Notes under the pieces: model-generated
Database searches by the model: none
Told to the model about the DNA's origin: nothing
The model's input: only the letters and a program-made list of their open reading frames with translations
Part shown: positions 1 to 8,039 of the stretch, in pieces
How positions within the stretch are numbered: position 1 is the stretch's first letter
How the letters are laid out: each line of letters begins with the position of its first letter
Origin: Pseudomonadota bacterium
Lineage (GTDB): Bacteria > Pseudomonadota > Gammaproteobacteria > Xanthomonadales > Xanthomonadaceae
NCBI GenBank assembly: GCA_019348095.1
Contig: JAHWKC010000092.1
Location: 1 to 8,053, forward strand
Length of the DNA: 8,053 nucleotides
Direction of reading: 5' to 3'
Translations under genes and position numbers: made by a program

Positions 1-1
1 C

Positions 2-1033
<1,032 letters not shown>

Positions 1034-1059
1034 GATCTTGATCGACGGCAAGAGCCTTC

Positions 1060-1157
1060 GACACGGATCAGAGCAAAAAAGAACGGATCAAGGCGAACAG
1101 AGCTTCCACTAAAAACGCCTTGGCCGTTATCCGCGCCTTTTCGCTCTGATCCGTGTC
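1060..1157. repeat. Long imperfect inverted repeat between murU and hda
   Basis: Perfect 15-nt outer arms GACACGGATCAGAGC (1060-1074) and its reverse complement (1143-1157). The pairing resumes further in with CGGAT (1084-1088) against ATCCG (1129-1133) and CAAGGCG (1089-1095) against CGCCTTG (1116-1122), leaving a loop of about 20 nt (1096-1115). CGGATCA also recurs directly at 1064-1070 and 1084-1090. The DNA here is clearly more AT-rich than the surrounding genes. No U-tract follows the stem on either strand, so it is not a textbook intrinsic terminator. It could be the core of a small non-autonomous mobile element or a structured RNA end. No ORF of note lies in it. Confidence 0.75.
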
Positions 1158-1184
1158 AAAAAGCTATTTCGACCTCCAACCGGA

Positions 1185-1206
1185 TCGCGGCTGAAGCCGC
1201 TCCTGC
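1185..1206 (-). repeat. REP palindrome, copy 2 (inverted, GCAG variant)
   Basis: Read on the minus strand this is the same unit as copy 1 with one substitution in the head (GCAG instead of GTAG). The core GCGGCTGAAGCCGC is at 1187-1200. It lies 19 nt beyond the hda stop codon. Together with copy 1 it flanks the inner inverted repeat in opposite orientation, giving a BIME-like arrangement. Confidence 0.8.
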
Positions 1207-1225
1207 GGGTCGTCGCGGACCGGTC

Positions 1226-1918
1226 CTAAACGCCCAGCGTCTGCCGCAGGAACGGCACCGTCACCCGTCGTTGCGCCGCGAGCGATGCGCTGTCGAGCCG
1301 GTCGAGCAGCGTGGTCAAGCCGGCCAGGTCACGACCGACACGCCTGAGCAGCCAGTCCAGCGCGGCTTCCTCCAGCACCAGGCCGCGACGCTGGGCGCGT
1401 TGGCTCAGCACCTCGCGGCGGCCGTGTTCGTCCAGTGGCGCCAAGGTCAGGCGCGCGCACTGCGCCAGCCGCGAGCGCAGGTCGGGCAGCACCAGCGCCA
1501 GGCGGTCGGGGTGATCGCAGGCGGCATACAGCACGGTGGTGCCGATGGCCCGCGCCCGGTTGTGGGTATCGAACAGCGCGACCTCGTCATCGCGGTGCCC
1601 GGCGATGGCGTCCAGGTCATCCAGCGCGAGTAGGTCGTGGCCCTCCAGCGCCTCGAGCGCCTCGCGCAGGCGTCCGGCGGCGGTGGCGAGCGGCAGGTAG
1701 GCGGCGCGGCGTCCGGCGGCCTCGGTCGCGGCGCAGGTCGCCAGCAGCAGATGGGTCTTGCCGACTCCGGCCGGACCCGACAGGTACTGCCAGTCGCCGC
1801 CCGGCTGCGCAGCCAGCGCGCGCAGTTGCGCCAGGGCGCCGGCCGGGGCGCCGACGAAGGTGTCGAGGCGCTGGTCCGGCGGGTAGCGCAGCGCCAACGG
1901 CAGCTGCGGCACGCTCAT
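1226..1918 (-). CDS. hda: DnaA regulatory inactivator Hda
   Basis: A 230-residue AAA+ protein, matching the usual Hda length (about 230-235). Hda binds the DNA-loaded beta clamp and stimulates ATP hydrolysis on DnaA, which prevents re-initiation of chromosome replication. Near the N-terminus QLPLAL (residues 5-10) matches the short clamp-binding motif position. Walker A is GPAGVGKT (48-55) and Walker B LLALDD (96-101). FDTHNRAR (116-123) follows, and LPDLRSRL (144-151) carries the probable box VII arginine finger, Arg150. The C-terminal part aligns well by memory with E. coli Hda (GRDLAGLTTLLDRLD, then QRRVTVPF). There is no DNA-binding domain IV, which separates it from DnaA. The ATG overlaps the stop of the upstream permease gene as ATGA (1915-1918), with a weak GGAG 11 nt upstream, so it is probably translated by coupling at the end of the three-gene unit. 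The stop is TAG 1226-1228. Confidence 0.95.
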   Translation of the reverse strand: MSVPQLPLALRYPPDQRLDTFVGAPAGALAQLRALAAQPGGDWQYLSGPAGVGKTHLLLATCAATEAAGRRAAYLPLATAAGRLREALEALEGHDLLALDDLDAIAGHRDDEVALFDTHNRARAIGTTVLYAACDHPDRLALVLPDLRSRLAQCARLTLAPLDEHGRREVLSQRAQRRGLVLEEAALDWLLRRVGRDLAGLTTLLDRLDSASLAAQRRVTVPFLRQTLGV

Positions 1919-3066
1919 TCCCGTGCGCGCTCCGGCTGCGGATCATCGCGGCCTTGCTCGAACACGATCGACCCGGCCTCGCCCGCGTACAGCTTGCTGT
2001 TGGTGTAGCGCTCCTGCGCGAAGCCCAGCAGCACGTTGGCCACCGCCGCCACCGGCAACGCCAGCAGCATCCCCAGGAAGCCGAACAACTGCCCGCCGGC
2101 CAGCACCGCGAAGATCACTGCCACCGGGTGCAGCCCGATGCGGTCGCCCACCAGCTTCGGCGTCAGCCAATAGCTCTCGATCACTTGGCCGACGCCGAAC
2201 ACCGCAAGCACGCCGGCGACGTGTTTCCAGTCGCCGTACTGCACCAGCGCGGCGATCACGCCCATGATGATGCCGCTGGCCGGGCCGATGTACGGGATGA
2301 AGGTGAGCAGCCCGGCAATGATGCCGATCAGGATGCCCAGGTCCAGCCCGACCAGCCACAGACCGACGGCGTACATCACGCCGAGGATCAGCATCACCAG
2401 GAACTGCCCGCGCAGGAACCCGCCGAGCATGTCGCTGGAATCCTGTGCGAGCCGGCTGACCGTGGCGAGGTACTTGCGCGGCACCAGCGAAGCGGCGCGC
2501 GCGACGAACAGGTCCCAGTCGCGCAGGAAGAAGAACGCCAGCACCGGCAGCAGCACGATGTTGGCGACCCAGGCGATCACCGCAAAGCCGGAACGCGACA
2601 TGTAGCCCAGCACGGAGCTGGCAAAGCCGCCGGCGCGCTCCCAGTTGCTGCGCAGCAGCTCGGTCAGGCTGTTGAGGTCGAGCCAGCCGATGAGCTCCAG
2701 ACCGGTGCGGGTCTCGATCCACGGCAGCGCGGTGGTCATGAACCAGTCGCGGTAGCTCGGGAAGGAGCGGACCAGCGTGGCGATCTGGTTCTCGATCGCC
2801 GGGACCAGCAGCAGCAGGATCACCAACAGCGCCAGCGACATCACCGAAAACACCAGCATCACCGCAACATTGCGCGAGCGGCCGGCCCTCTGCAGCCGAT
2901 CGACCAGCGGATCGCCAAGCCAGCCGAGCAGCGCCGCCAGCACGAATGGGGTAAGGACCGGCGCCAGCACCCACAGCAGCCAGAACACCAGCGCCGCCAC
3001 CGCGGCCCACTGCAGGCGTTGCAAGAAACGCGCGATGTCGTGCAACGGCGTGGATGCGGTCTCCAT
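1915..3066 (-). CDS. AI-2E family transporter / PerM-type permease
   Basis: A 383-residue polytopic inner-membrane protein of the AI-2E transporter family (PF01594 type). Hydrophobic segments lie at roughly residues 19-50 (two spans), 66-90, 160-182, 220-242, 243-275, 283-298 and 312-350, about eight spans in all. A large soluble stretch (about 91-155) follows the third span, as is usual for the family. Conserved markers are FIPYIGP (about 256-262) and PKLVGDRIGLHPVAV followed by GFLGMLLALPVAA. The name is historical: few members have been shown to carry autoinducer-2, and some act as ion antiporters or have unknown substrates, so none is assigned here. The start is taken as ATG 3064-3066, which overlaps the upstream stop as TGATG; GTG one codon earlier (3067-3069) is equally possible. 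AGG 8 nt before the ATG could serve as ribosome binding site. The C-terminal tail (about 350-383) is charged and cytoplasmic-looking. Confidence 0.92.
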   Translation of the reverse strand: METASTPLHDIARFLQRLQWAAVAALVFWLLWVLAPVLTPFVLAALLGWLGDPLVDRLQRAGRSRNVAVMLVFSVMSLALLVILLLLVPAIENQIATLVRSFPSYRDWFMTTALPWIETRTGLELIGWLDLNSLTELLRSNWERAGGFASSVLGYMSRSGFAVIAWVANIVLLPVLAFFFLRDWDLFVARAASLVPRKYLATVSRLAQDSSDMLGGFLRGQFLVMLILGVMYAVGLWLVGLDLGILIGIIAGLLTFIPYIGPASGIIMGVIAALVQYGDWKHVAGVLAVFGVGQVIESYWLTPKLVGDRIGLHPVAVIFAVLAGGQLFGFLGMLLALPVAAVANVLLGFAQERYTNSKLYAGEAGSIVFEQGRDDPQPERARE

Positions 3067-4268
3067 CACCGCAGCCTGTAGACGGGCGGCGTGCGGTCGC
3101 CGCCGATCAGCTGGCCATCACGGTCGACCAGCGGCGCGTCGCGGTCGAGCGGTGTGTTGCCGGTCCCGCGCTCGACCGGCACGTCGGTGGTGCGCGGGTA
3201 GTCGCCGGCCCTGCCTTGCTCGTCACCGCCGACCAGCACGTCATCGCCCTCGATCGCCTGCTGCAGCCCGCGCAGGCCGGTGAGCAGATCCAGCTCGAGC
3301 TCCAGCGCCTGAGCGGTGGCGCGCACCGGGGTGATGCCGCGCACCACCGCCAGCTGCTGCAGATAGCCTGACAGGCGCATGAAGTCGTCGCTGCTGTCGA
3401 TTCCGGTGAACACCACCAGGAACCGGCCGGGCGGCCCCACCTCGGTGCTGCGCTTGGCGTAGCGCCCGGCCAGCGCGTCGGCGGCGCCGTCGGCGCCGGT
3501 CGCCATCACGCGCCGGGCGTCGCTCCCGCGCTCGGACCACTGATCCAGCACCCGGCCGCCATCGACGAATGTCCAGTCCGCGGCCCAGCCGCCGTCGGCG
3601 CGGTAGAGCTTGCCGATCAGTTGCATCGGCGGGTCGTAGCGTCGCGAGGCGCGCGCCACCGCGGCCGAGTCGCCGCGCCAGATCGCGCCGACGACGGCCT
3701 GCTCGGCCGCGCCGCCTTCGGGCAGCCTGAGCTGGAATCCGCGCTCGACCGCCTGATCGAGCACCGAGCGGGCGGCATCCGCCTGCGCCGTGGCGACCAG
3801 CCGCGGCCCGCGACCGTCGTCGATCGCCAGCCACATCACCGGCTGGGGCCGTGGCTGCGGCCATGTCGGCACGCCCAGCACTTCCACGATCGCATCGACC
3901 TGCTCCTGGTCGAAGCGCATCACCAGGGTGGTACTGAAACTGGGCGCGCCACCGGCCGACAGCCCCTCGTCCTGGCGGTAGTCGTAGCCGCTGACATAGT
4001 CCTGCGCGCGGCGCAGCAGTTGTCCGACGCCCGGCTGCGAGGCGATGTCGCCATCGCCGGACAGCTTGGTCAGCACCTGCGCCAGTCCGCGTGCGAACGC
4101 GACCCGGCGCTCGGCCGCGCCCTGGCCGTTGACCGTGATCTCGGCCGCGTACAGGCCCTGCGCACCGGCGCGATCGCCCTCGACCCGTTGCGCCGTCGCG
4201 GCCAGGCTCGCCAGCATCAGCGCAGCCGACCAGACTGCGAGGGTTGCCATACGGATTGCGCGAGCCAT
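3066..4268 (-). CDS. DUF2066 domain-containing exported protein
   Basis: A 400-residue protein with a clear signal peptide: basic n-region (MARAIR), hydrophobic stretch 8-24, and an Ala-Thr-Ala site with likely cleavage after residue 26. The mature protein begins with QGLYAAEITVNGQG, then RRVAFARGLAQVLTKLSGD, and later FSTTLVMRFDQEQVD. This is the pattern of the DUF2066 family found next to the permease and hda genes in many gammaproteobacteria. The function is unknown, and I see no catalytic motif. The C-terminal 60 residues are rich in Gly, Asp and Arg and look disordered. The ATG at 4266-4268 is preferred because AAGGA (4274-4278) sits 5 nt upstream and the signal peptide begins there. The frame stays open further upstream (to 4361) but without signal-peptide character; ATG 4248-4250 is an alternative. 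It heads a probable operon with the permease and hda. Confidence 0.88.
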   Translation of the reverse strand: MARAIRMATLAVWSAALMLASLAATAQRVEGDRAGAQGLYAAEITVNGQGAAERRVAFARGLAQVLTKLSGDGDIASQPGVGQLLRRAQDYVSGYDYRQDEGLSAGGAPSFSTTLVMRFDQEQVDAIVEVLGVPTWPQPRPQPVMWLAIDDGRGPRLVATAQADAARSVLDQAVERGFQLRLPEGGAAEQAVVGAIWRGDSAAVARASRRYDPPMQLIGKLYRADGGWAADWTFVDGGRVLDQWSERGSDARRVMATGADGAADALAGRYAKRSTEVGPPGRFLVVFTGIDSSDDFMRLSGYLQQLAVVRGITPVRATAQALELELDLLTGLRGLQQAIEGDDVLVGGDEQGRAGDYPRTTDVPVERGTGNTPLDRDAPLVDRDGQLIGGDRTPPVYRLR

Positions 4269-4273
4269 CGGCG

Positions 4274-4278
4274 TCCTT
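4274..4278 (-). promoter_or_regulatory. Ribosome binding site for the DUF2066 gene
   Basis: AAGGA on the minus strand, 5 nt before ATG 4266-4268. It decides the start of this gene against the longer open frame. Confidence 0.75.
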
Positions 4279-4380
4279 AACTTGCGAAAATATGCCGAAA
4301 TGGTGCCGCAGTGGCGCAGGCACGTCCATCGGCGCACGGAAAGCCGGCGCGGCGCGGGCAAAACCGGCAGCCTTCGCGAC

Positions 4381-4389
4381 TGTTAAAAT
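4381..4389 (+). promoter_or_regulatory. Extended -10 promoter element for purM
   Basis: TGTTAAAAT reads as TGn followed by TAAAAT, five of six matches to TATAAT, in otherwise very GC-rich DNA. It ends 29 nt before the GTG start, so a start site near 4396 would give a leader of about 20-25 nt. No good -35 lies at 16-18 nt spacing, which fits an extended -10 promoter. Confidence 0.6.
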
Positions 4390-4409
4390 CGCCGCTTTCC
4401 CGCGACCCC

Positions 4410-4413
4410 AAGG
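4410..4413 (+). promoter_or_regulatory. Ribosome binding site deciding the GTG start of purM
   Basis: AAGG lies 5 nt before GTG 4419-4421. It lies downstream of the -10, so the longer open frame from 4311 would start upstream of the promoter and is unlikely to be used. Confidence 0.65.
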
Positions 4414-4418
4414 CCGCC

Positions 4419-5474
4419 GTGTCCAGCACCCCGCCCGCCCCGACACCCCTCACCTACCGCGACGCCGGTGTCGACATCGACGCCGGCAACGAGCTGGTCG
4501 AGCGCATAAAACCGCTGGTCAAGCGCAGCTTCCGTCCCGAGGTGATGGGCGGACTGGGCGGTTTCGGCGCGCTGTTCGACCTCTCGGGCAAGTACCGCGA
4601 ACCGGTGCTGGTGTCGGGTACCGACGGCGTCGGCACCAAGCTCAAGCTGGCCCAGCAGCTGAACCGCCACGACACCATCGGCATCGACCTGGTCGGCATG
4701 TGCGTCAACGACGTGCTGGTGCAGGGCGCTGAGCCGCTGTTCTTCCTGGACTACTTCGCCACCGGCAAGCTCGATGTGGAAACCACCGTGGCCGTGGTCG
4801 GCGGCATCGCGCGGGGCTGCGAGATGGCCGGCTGCGCTCTGATCGGCGGCGAGACCGCCGAGATGCCCGACATGTACGCCCCGGGCGAATACGACCTGGC
4901 CGGCTTCACCGTCGGTGCGGTCGAAAAGTCGCAACTGCTCGACGGCAGCCAGGTCCGGGCCGGTGACGTGATGATCGGCATCGCCTCCTCGGGGCCGCAC
5001 TCCAACGGCTATTCGCTGATCCGCCGGATCTTCGATCGGGCCGGCCGCCCGGGCGACACCGACCTGGGCGGTACCCGCCTGATCGATGCGCTGATGGCGC
5101 CGACGGCGCTGTACGTCAAGCCGGTGCTGGAGCTGCTGCGCGGCGGCAACGCTCCGGCGATCCACGCGATGGCGCACATCACCGGCGGCGGCCTGACCGA
5201 GAACATCATCCGGGTCGTTCCCGATGGGCTGGGGCTCGACATCGCCGCCTCGGCCTGGGCCTTGCCGCCGGTATTCGACTGGCTGCAGCGCGAGGGCGCG
5301 GTGCAACCGCACGAGATGTGGCGCACGTTCAACTGCGGCATCGGCTTTGTGCTGGTGGTGGCGCAGGCGCAGGCCGCAGCGATCGAAGCCGACCTGGGTC
5401 GCCTCGACCTGGCGCATTGGCGCATCGGCGAAGTGAGCGCCAGCGACGGTGCCGAGCGCGTGCGCATCGGCTGA
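4419..5474 (+). CDS. purM: Phosphoribosylformylglycinamidine cyclo-ligase (AIR synthetase) PurM
   Basis: 351 residues from GTG 4419, close to E. coli PurM (about 345). PurM is the fifth step of de novo purine synthesis: ATP-dependent closure of FGAM to aminoimidazole ribonucleotide, in the cytoplasm, as a dimer. Hallmarks: [15 protein letters not shown] at the N-terminus (13-27), the GGFGALFDL strand (47-55), the nucleotide-binding [11 protein letters not shown] (66-76), the [17 protein letters not shown] signature (96-112), GGETAEMP (143-150), [13 protein letters not shown], and [11 protein letters not shown] toward the C-terminus. The GTG start is supported by AAGG 5 nt upstream and by the promoter position; it gives a short Pro/Thr-rich tail of about 11 residues before the conserved YRDAGV. 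The stop is TGA 5472-5474. purN follows after 71 nt in the same direction, so the two probably form one transcript, an arrangement common in gammaproteobacteria. Confidence 0.97.
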   Translation: MSSTPPAPTPLTYRDAGVDIDAGNELVERIKPLVKRSFRPEVMGGLGGFGALFDLSGKYREPVLVSGTDGVGTKLKLAQQLNRHDTIGIDLVGMCVNDVLVQGAEPLFFLDYFATGKLDVETTVAVVGGIARGCEMAGCALIGGETAEMPDMYAPGEYDLAGFTVGAVEKSQLLDGSQVRAGDVMIGIASSGPHSNGYSLIRRIFDRAGRPGDTDLGGTRLIDALMAPTALYVKPVLELLRGGNAPAIHAMAHITGGGLTENIIRVVPDGLGLDIAASAWALPPVFDWLQREGAVQPHEMWRTFNCGIGFVLVVAQAQAAAIEADLGRLDLAHWRIGEVSASDGAERVRIG

Positions 5475-5497
5475 TGCCCGGCCCCGGTCCCTGCAGA

Positions 5498-5535
5498 CGC
5501 GCCGCCGCGGCCGCGCTGTCGTTGCGCGCGGCGCG
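5498..5535 (+). other. Possible hairpin in the purM-purN spacer
   Basis: CGCGCCGC (5498-5505) and its complement GCGGCGCG (5528-5535) can form an 8-bp GC stem with a 22-nt loop. It ends 10 nt before the purN ATG. There is no U-tract, so it would not be an intrinsic terminator; it could affect purN translation. In DNA this GC-rich such a stem may also be chance. Confidence 0.3.
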
Positions 5536-5545
5536 CTGAGTGGGC

Positions 5546-6223
5546 ATGGCACGTTTGCGGCTGGCCGTGCTCGCCTCCGGCCGGGGCAGCAACCTGCAGG
5601 CACTGATCGATGCGATCGCCGACGGGCAGCTCGCCGCCGCGATCGTCGGCGTGTTCTCCGACAAGCCCGACGCGCCCGCGCTGGAACGTGCGCGCCACGC
5701 CGGGCTTCCGGCCCGGGCGCTGCGCCCGCGCGACTTCACCACGCGCCTGGCGTACGACCGGGCGCTGTTCGAGCAGGTCGACCAGGCCGGCGCGGACCTG
5801 ATCGTCTGCGCCGGCTACATGCGCCTGATCAGCCAGCCGCAGGTCCAACCGCGCGTTGGCCGCATGCTCAACATCCATCCTTCACTGCTGCCTGCGTTCA
5901 AGGGCCTGCACACGCACCAGCAGGCATTGGACGCCGGTGTCGACGTGCACGGCGCCAGCGTGCATTTCCTCGCGCCGGAGCTCGACGGCGGCCCGGTCAT
6001 CTCGCAGGCGCGCGTGCCGGTGGTATCGGGCGAGGATGCCGCTACGCTTGGCCGACGCGTGCTGGCGCGCGAGCACCCGTTGCTGGTGCAGACCCTGCGC
6101 CTGTTCGCCGCGGCGCGCGTGGCACTGGTTGATGGTGTGGTGCATCTCGACGGGCATGCCGTGCATGCGCCGCTGCAACTCGACCGGGACGATCGGTTCG
6201 GTCCTGCGACCTGGGCTGGCTGA
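5546..6223 (+). CDS. purN: Phosphoribosylglycinamide formyltransferase (GART) PurN
   Basis: 225 residues, slightly longer than E. coli PurN (212). PurN is the third step of purine synthesis: transfer of a formyl group from 10-formyl-tetrahydrofolate to GAR, in the cytoplasm. Seen in order: LAVLASGRGSNLQALIDAI (6-24), the phosphate-binding glycine loop; GVFSDKPDA; VCAGYMRLIS (87-96); NIHPSLLPAFKGLHTHQQAL (109-128), with the catalytic Asn109 and His111; and GASVHFLAPELDGGPVISQ (136-154), with the catalytic Asp147. All three catalytic residues are present. ATG 5546 is chosen because GAG at 5538-5540 gives a 5-nt spacer; an in-frame GTG at 5540 would overlap that site. A C-terminal extension of about 25 residues (HAPLQLDRDDRFGPATWAG at the end) follows the normal fold and has no motif I recognise. 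The stop is TGA 6221-6223. No clear terminator follows. Confidence 0.97.
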   Translation: MARLRLAVLASGRGSNLQALIDAIADGQLAAAIVGVFSDKPDAPALERARHAGLPARALRPRDFTTRLAYDRALFEQVDQAGADLIVCAGYMRLISQPQVQPRVGRMLNIHPSLLPAFKGLHTHQQALDAGVDVHGASVHFLAPELDGGPVISQARVPVVSGEDAATLGRRVLAREHPLLVQTLRLFAAARVALVDGVVHLDGHAVHAPLQLDRDDRFGPATWAG

Positions 6224-6371
6224 TGCTGCCCTCCATACGGCGTCACGCCCGGATGGCGCTCCGCGTCGGGACAGCACGAACGCCGCGCGTTAAGCGGGGC
6301 GTCACGTGCGCGTGGCTGTTCATGCGCAGGCAGAGCGCTGCCGTCTAGGATTGCGGCATCGACTGAAATGA

Positions 6372-6397
6372 CAGCACGGCATCGCCGATGCGTGCTG
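6372..6397. promoter_or_regulatory. Near-perfect inverted repeat upstream of the DUF3108 gene
   Basis: CAGCAC (6372-6377), G, GCATCG (6379-6384), C, CGATGC (6386-6391), GTGCTG (6392-6397). Twelve bases pair with twelve across a single central C, with one unpaired G at 6378. It ends 10 nt before the ribosome binding site. It could be a dimeric repressor/activator operator or a stable 5'-UTR hairpin. No U-run follows, so an intrinsic terminator is not supported. The rest of the 197-nt gap after purN holds no gene that I can support and no convincing promoter. Confidence 0.6.
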
Positions 6398-6407
6398 GTC
6401 CAACAAC

Positions 6408-6412
6408 AGGAG
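6408..6412 (+). promoter_or_regulatory. Ribosome binding site for the DUF3108 gene
   Basis: AGGAG with an 8-nt spacer before ATG 6421-6423. It fixes the start against the in-frame ATG at 6388, which lies within the inverted repeat and has no such site. Confidence 0.8.
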
Positions 6413-6420
6413 CACGCCGG

Positions 6421-7200
6421 ATGAAGACGGTTATGACAAAGGGCTCGACCAGGCTGGCCCCCCGCAGGGTCCCGGCCGACCGGGTCGCGGCACAGACGCC
6501 CGCCCGACGCGACTCGCGGGTCGGGCTCATGGGGATGCTCGGCCTGCTCGCTGCGGCAACGCTGGCGCTCGCCAGCACGCCGGCCGCGGCGGTCGAACCG
6601 TTCACCGCCGATTACCGCGCCAGCTACATGGGCATGCAGGCCGACGGCCAGATGAAGCTCGTCTCGGCCGGCGACAACCGGTGGCGCTACAGCCTGGACA
6701 TCAGCAACGCATTGGCCAACCTCAGCCAGGTCACGGTGTTCGAGGAACGCGGCGGCCTGTGGCGGCCGCTGTCGAGCCAGGACTCGAGCAAGGTGCTGAT
6801 CAAGAAGCAGGACAAGAGCGCCAGCTATGACTGGTCGCGAGGCGTGGCCAACTGGACCGGCGACGTCAAGCCCGACCGCGCCGGCCCGATCAAGCTGCAG
6901 GCCGGCGACATGGACGCACTGCTGATCAACCTGGCGCTGGTGCGCGATCTGGAAGCAGGCCGCCCGCTGGAGTACCGCATGGTCGACAACGGCCGGGTCA
7001 AGCAGATGAGCTACACGGTGCAGGGCACCGAGGCGATCACCGTCGGTGGCAAATCGCACCAGGCCACCAAGCTGGTCAACGACGAGGGCGACAAGCAGAC
7101 GATCGCCTGGGTGGTCGAGGGCATGCCGGTCCCGGCGCGCATCCTGCAACGCGAGGACGGCGAGGACGCGCTCGATCTGCGGGTGCAGGCGGTGCACTGA
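6421..7200 (+). CDS. DUF3108 domain-containing exported protein
   Basis: 259 residues. The N-terminus is an export signal with an unusually long basic n-region of about 34 residues containing two Arg pairs (15-16 and 29-30). A hydrophobic core (about 35-51) and Ala-Ala-Ala (55-57) follow, with likely cleavage before VEPFTADY. The mature part matches the DUF3108 pattern: FTADYRASYMGMQADG, a LVSAGDNRWRYSLDI strand, RPLSSQDSSKVLIKKQDK, YDWSRGVANW, then LQAGDMDALLINLALVRDLE, and near the end IAWVVEGMPVPARILQRED. The function is unknown; the fold is probably an all-beta periplasmic or surface domain. The start is set by AGGAG at 6408-6412. If instead ATG 6529 were used, the signal peptide would have a conventional short n-region, but no good ribosome site lies there. 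It follows purN by 197 nt and probably has its own promoter. The stop is TGA 7198-7200. Confidence 0.88.
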   Translation: MKTVMTKGSTRLAPRRVPADRVAAQTPARRDSRVGLMGMLGLLAAATLALASTPAAAVEPFTADYRASYMGMQADGQMKLVSAGDNRWRYSLDISNALANLSQVTVFEERGGLWRPLSSQDSSKVLIKKQDKSASYDWSRGVANWTGDVKPDRAGPIKLQAGDMDALLINLALVRDLEAGRPLEYRMVDNGRVKQMSYTVQGTEAITVGGKSHQATKLVNDEGDKQTIAWVVEGMPVPARILQREDGEDALDLRVQAVH

Positions 7201-7279
7201 GGTGCTGTTTGGCTGTCGCTGCCGCGAAGGCGGGACTCCTCATGCATCGCGAGTGTCGCGCCTTCTGCATTGGCGGGCT

Positions 7280-7301
7280 TCGCGGCTGAAGCCGCTCCTA
7301 C
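7280..7301 (-). repeat. REP palindrome, copy 3 (inverted, GTAG type)
   Basis: On the minus strand this is identical over 22 nt to copy 1 at 1012-1033, GTAG head included; the core GCGGCTGAAGCCGC is at 7282-7295. It lies in the 123-nt gap between the convergent DUF3108 and murA genes, 22 nt beyond the murA stop. The rest of this gap shows only a weak GAAGGCG/CGCCTTC pairing (7226-7232 with 7259-7265) and no gene. Confidence 0.85.
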
Positions 7302-7323
7302 AGGTACAGGGGCGAGGGGTGCA

Positions 7324-8039
<716 letters not shown>

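Larger units (their letters stand above)
4269..4418. promoter_or_regulatory. Divergent promoter region between the DUF2066 operon and purM
   Basis: 150 nt between two divergently transcribed units. The purM side has a good extended -10 (described separately). On the minus strand an AT-rich patch, CATATTTTCG (4285-4294), is a plausible -10 for the DUF2066 operon, but I find no convincing -35. I see no match to the enterobacterial PurR operator (an ACGCAAACGTTTGCGT-like palindrome), so purine repression of that type is not supported here. Confidence 0.55.

Noticed and set aside
1435..3081. A 548-codon open frame on the plus strand, antisense to hda and the permease
   Set aside because: It lies opposite two well-recognised genes, is low-complexity (Arg, Gln, His, Asp, Pro-rich) and resembles no family. 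It is the usual mirror frame in high-GC coding DNA.
4311..4418. Longer N-terminus for purM from an ATG at 4311
   Set aside because: It lies upstream of the extended -10 and of the AAGG site, and the extra residues are Arg-rich filler absent from the PurM family.
4269..4418. PurR-type operator upstream of purM
   Set aside because: No palindrome resembling the enterobacterial consensus is present.
6239..6306. Direct repeat GGCGTCACG (6239-6247 and 6298-6306) in the purN-DUF3108 gap
   Set aside because: Only 9 nt, two copies, in GC-rich DNA; too weak to call a regulatory pair.
6388..6420. Earlier ATG for the DUF3108 gene
   Set aside because: It is inside the inverted repeat and lacks a ribosome binding site, whereas ATG 6421 has AGGAG at 8-nt spacing.
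5815..7197. A 460-codon minus-strand frame across purN and DUF3108
   Set aside because: It crosses two recognised plus-strand genes and the gap between them, with biased composition and no family features.
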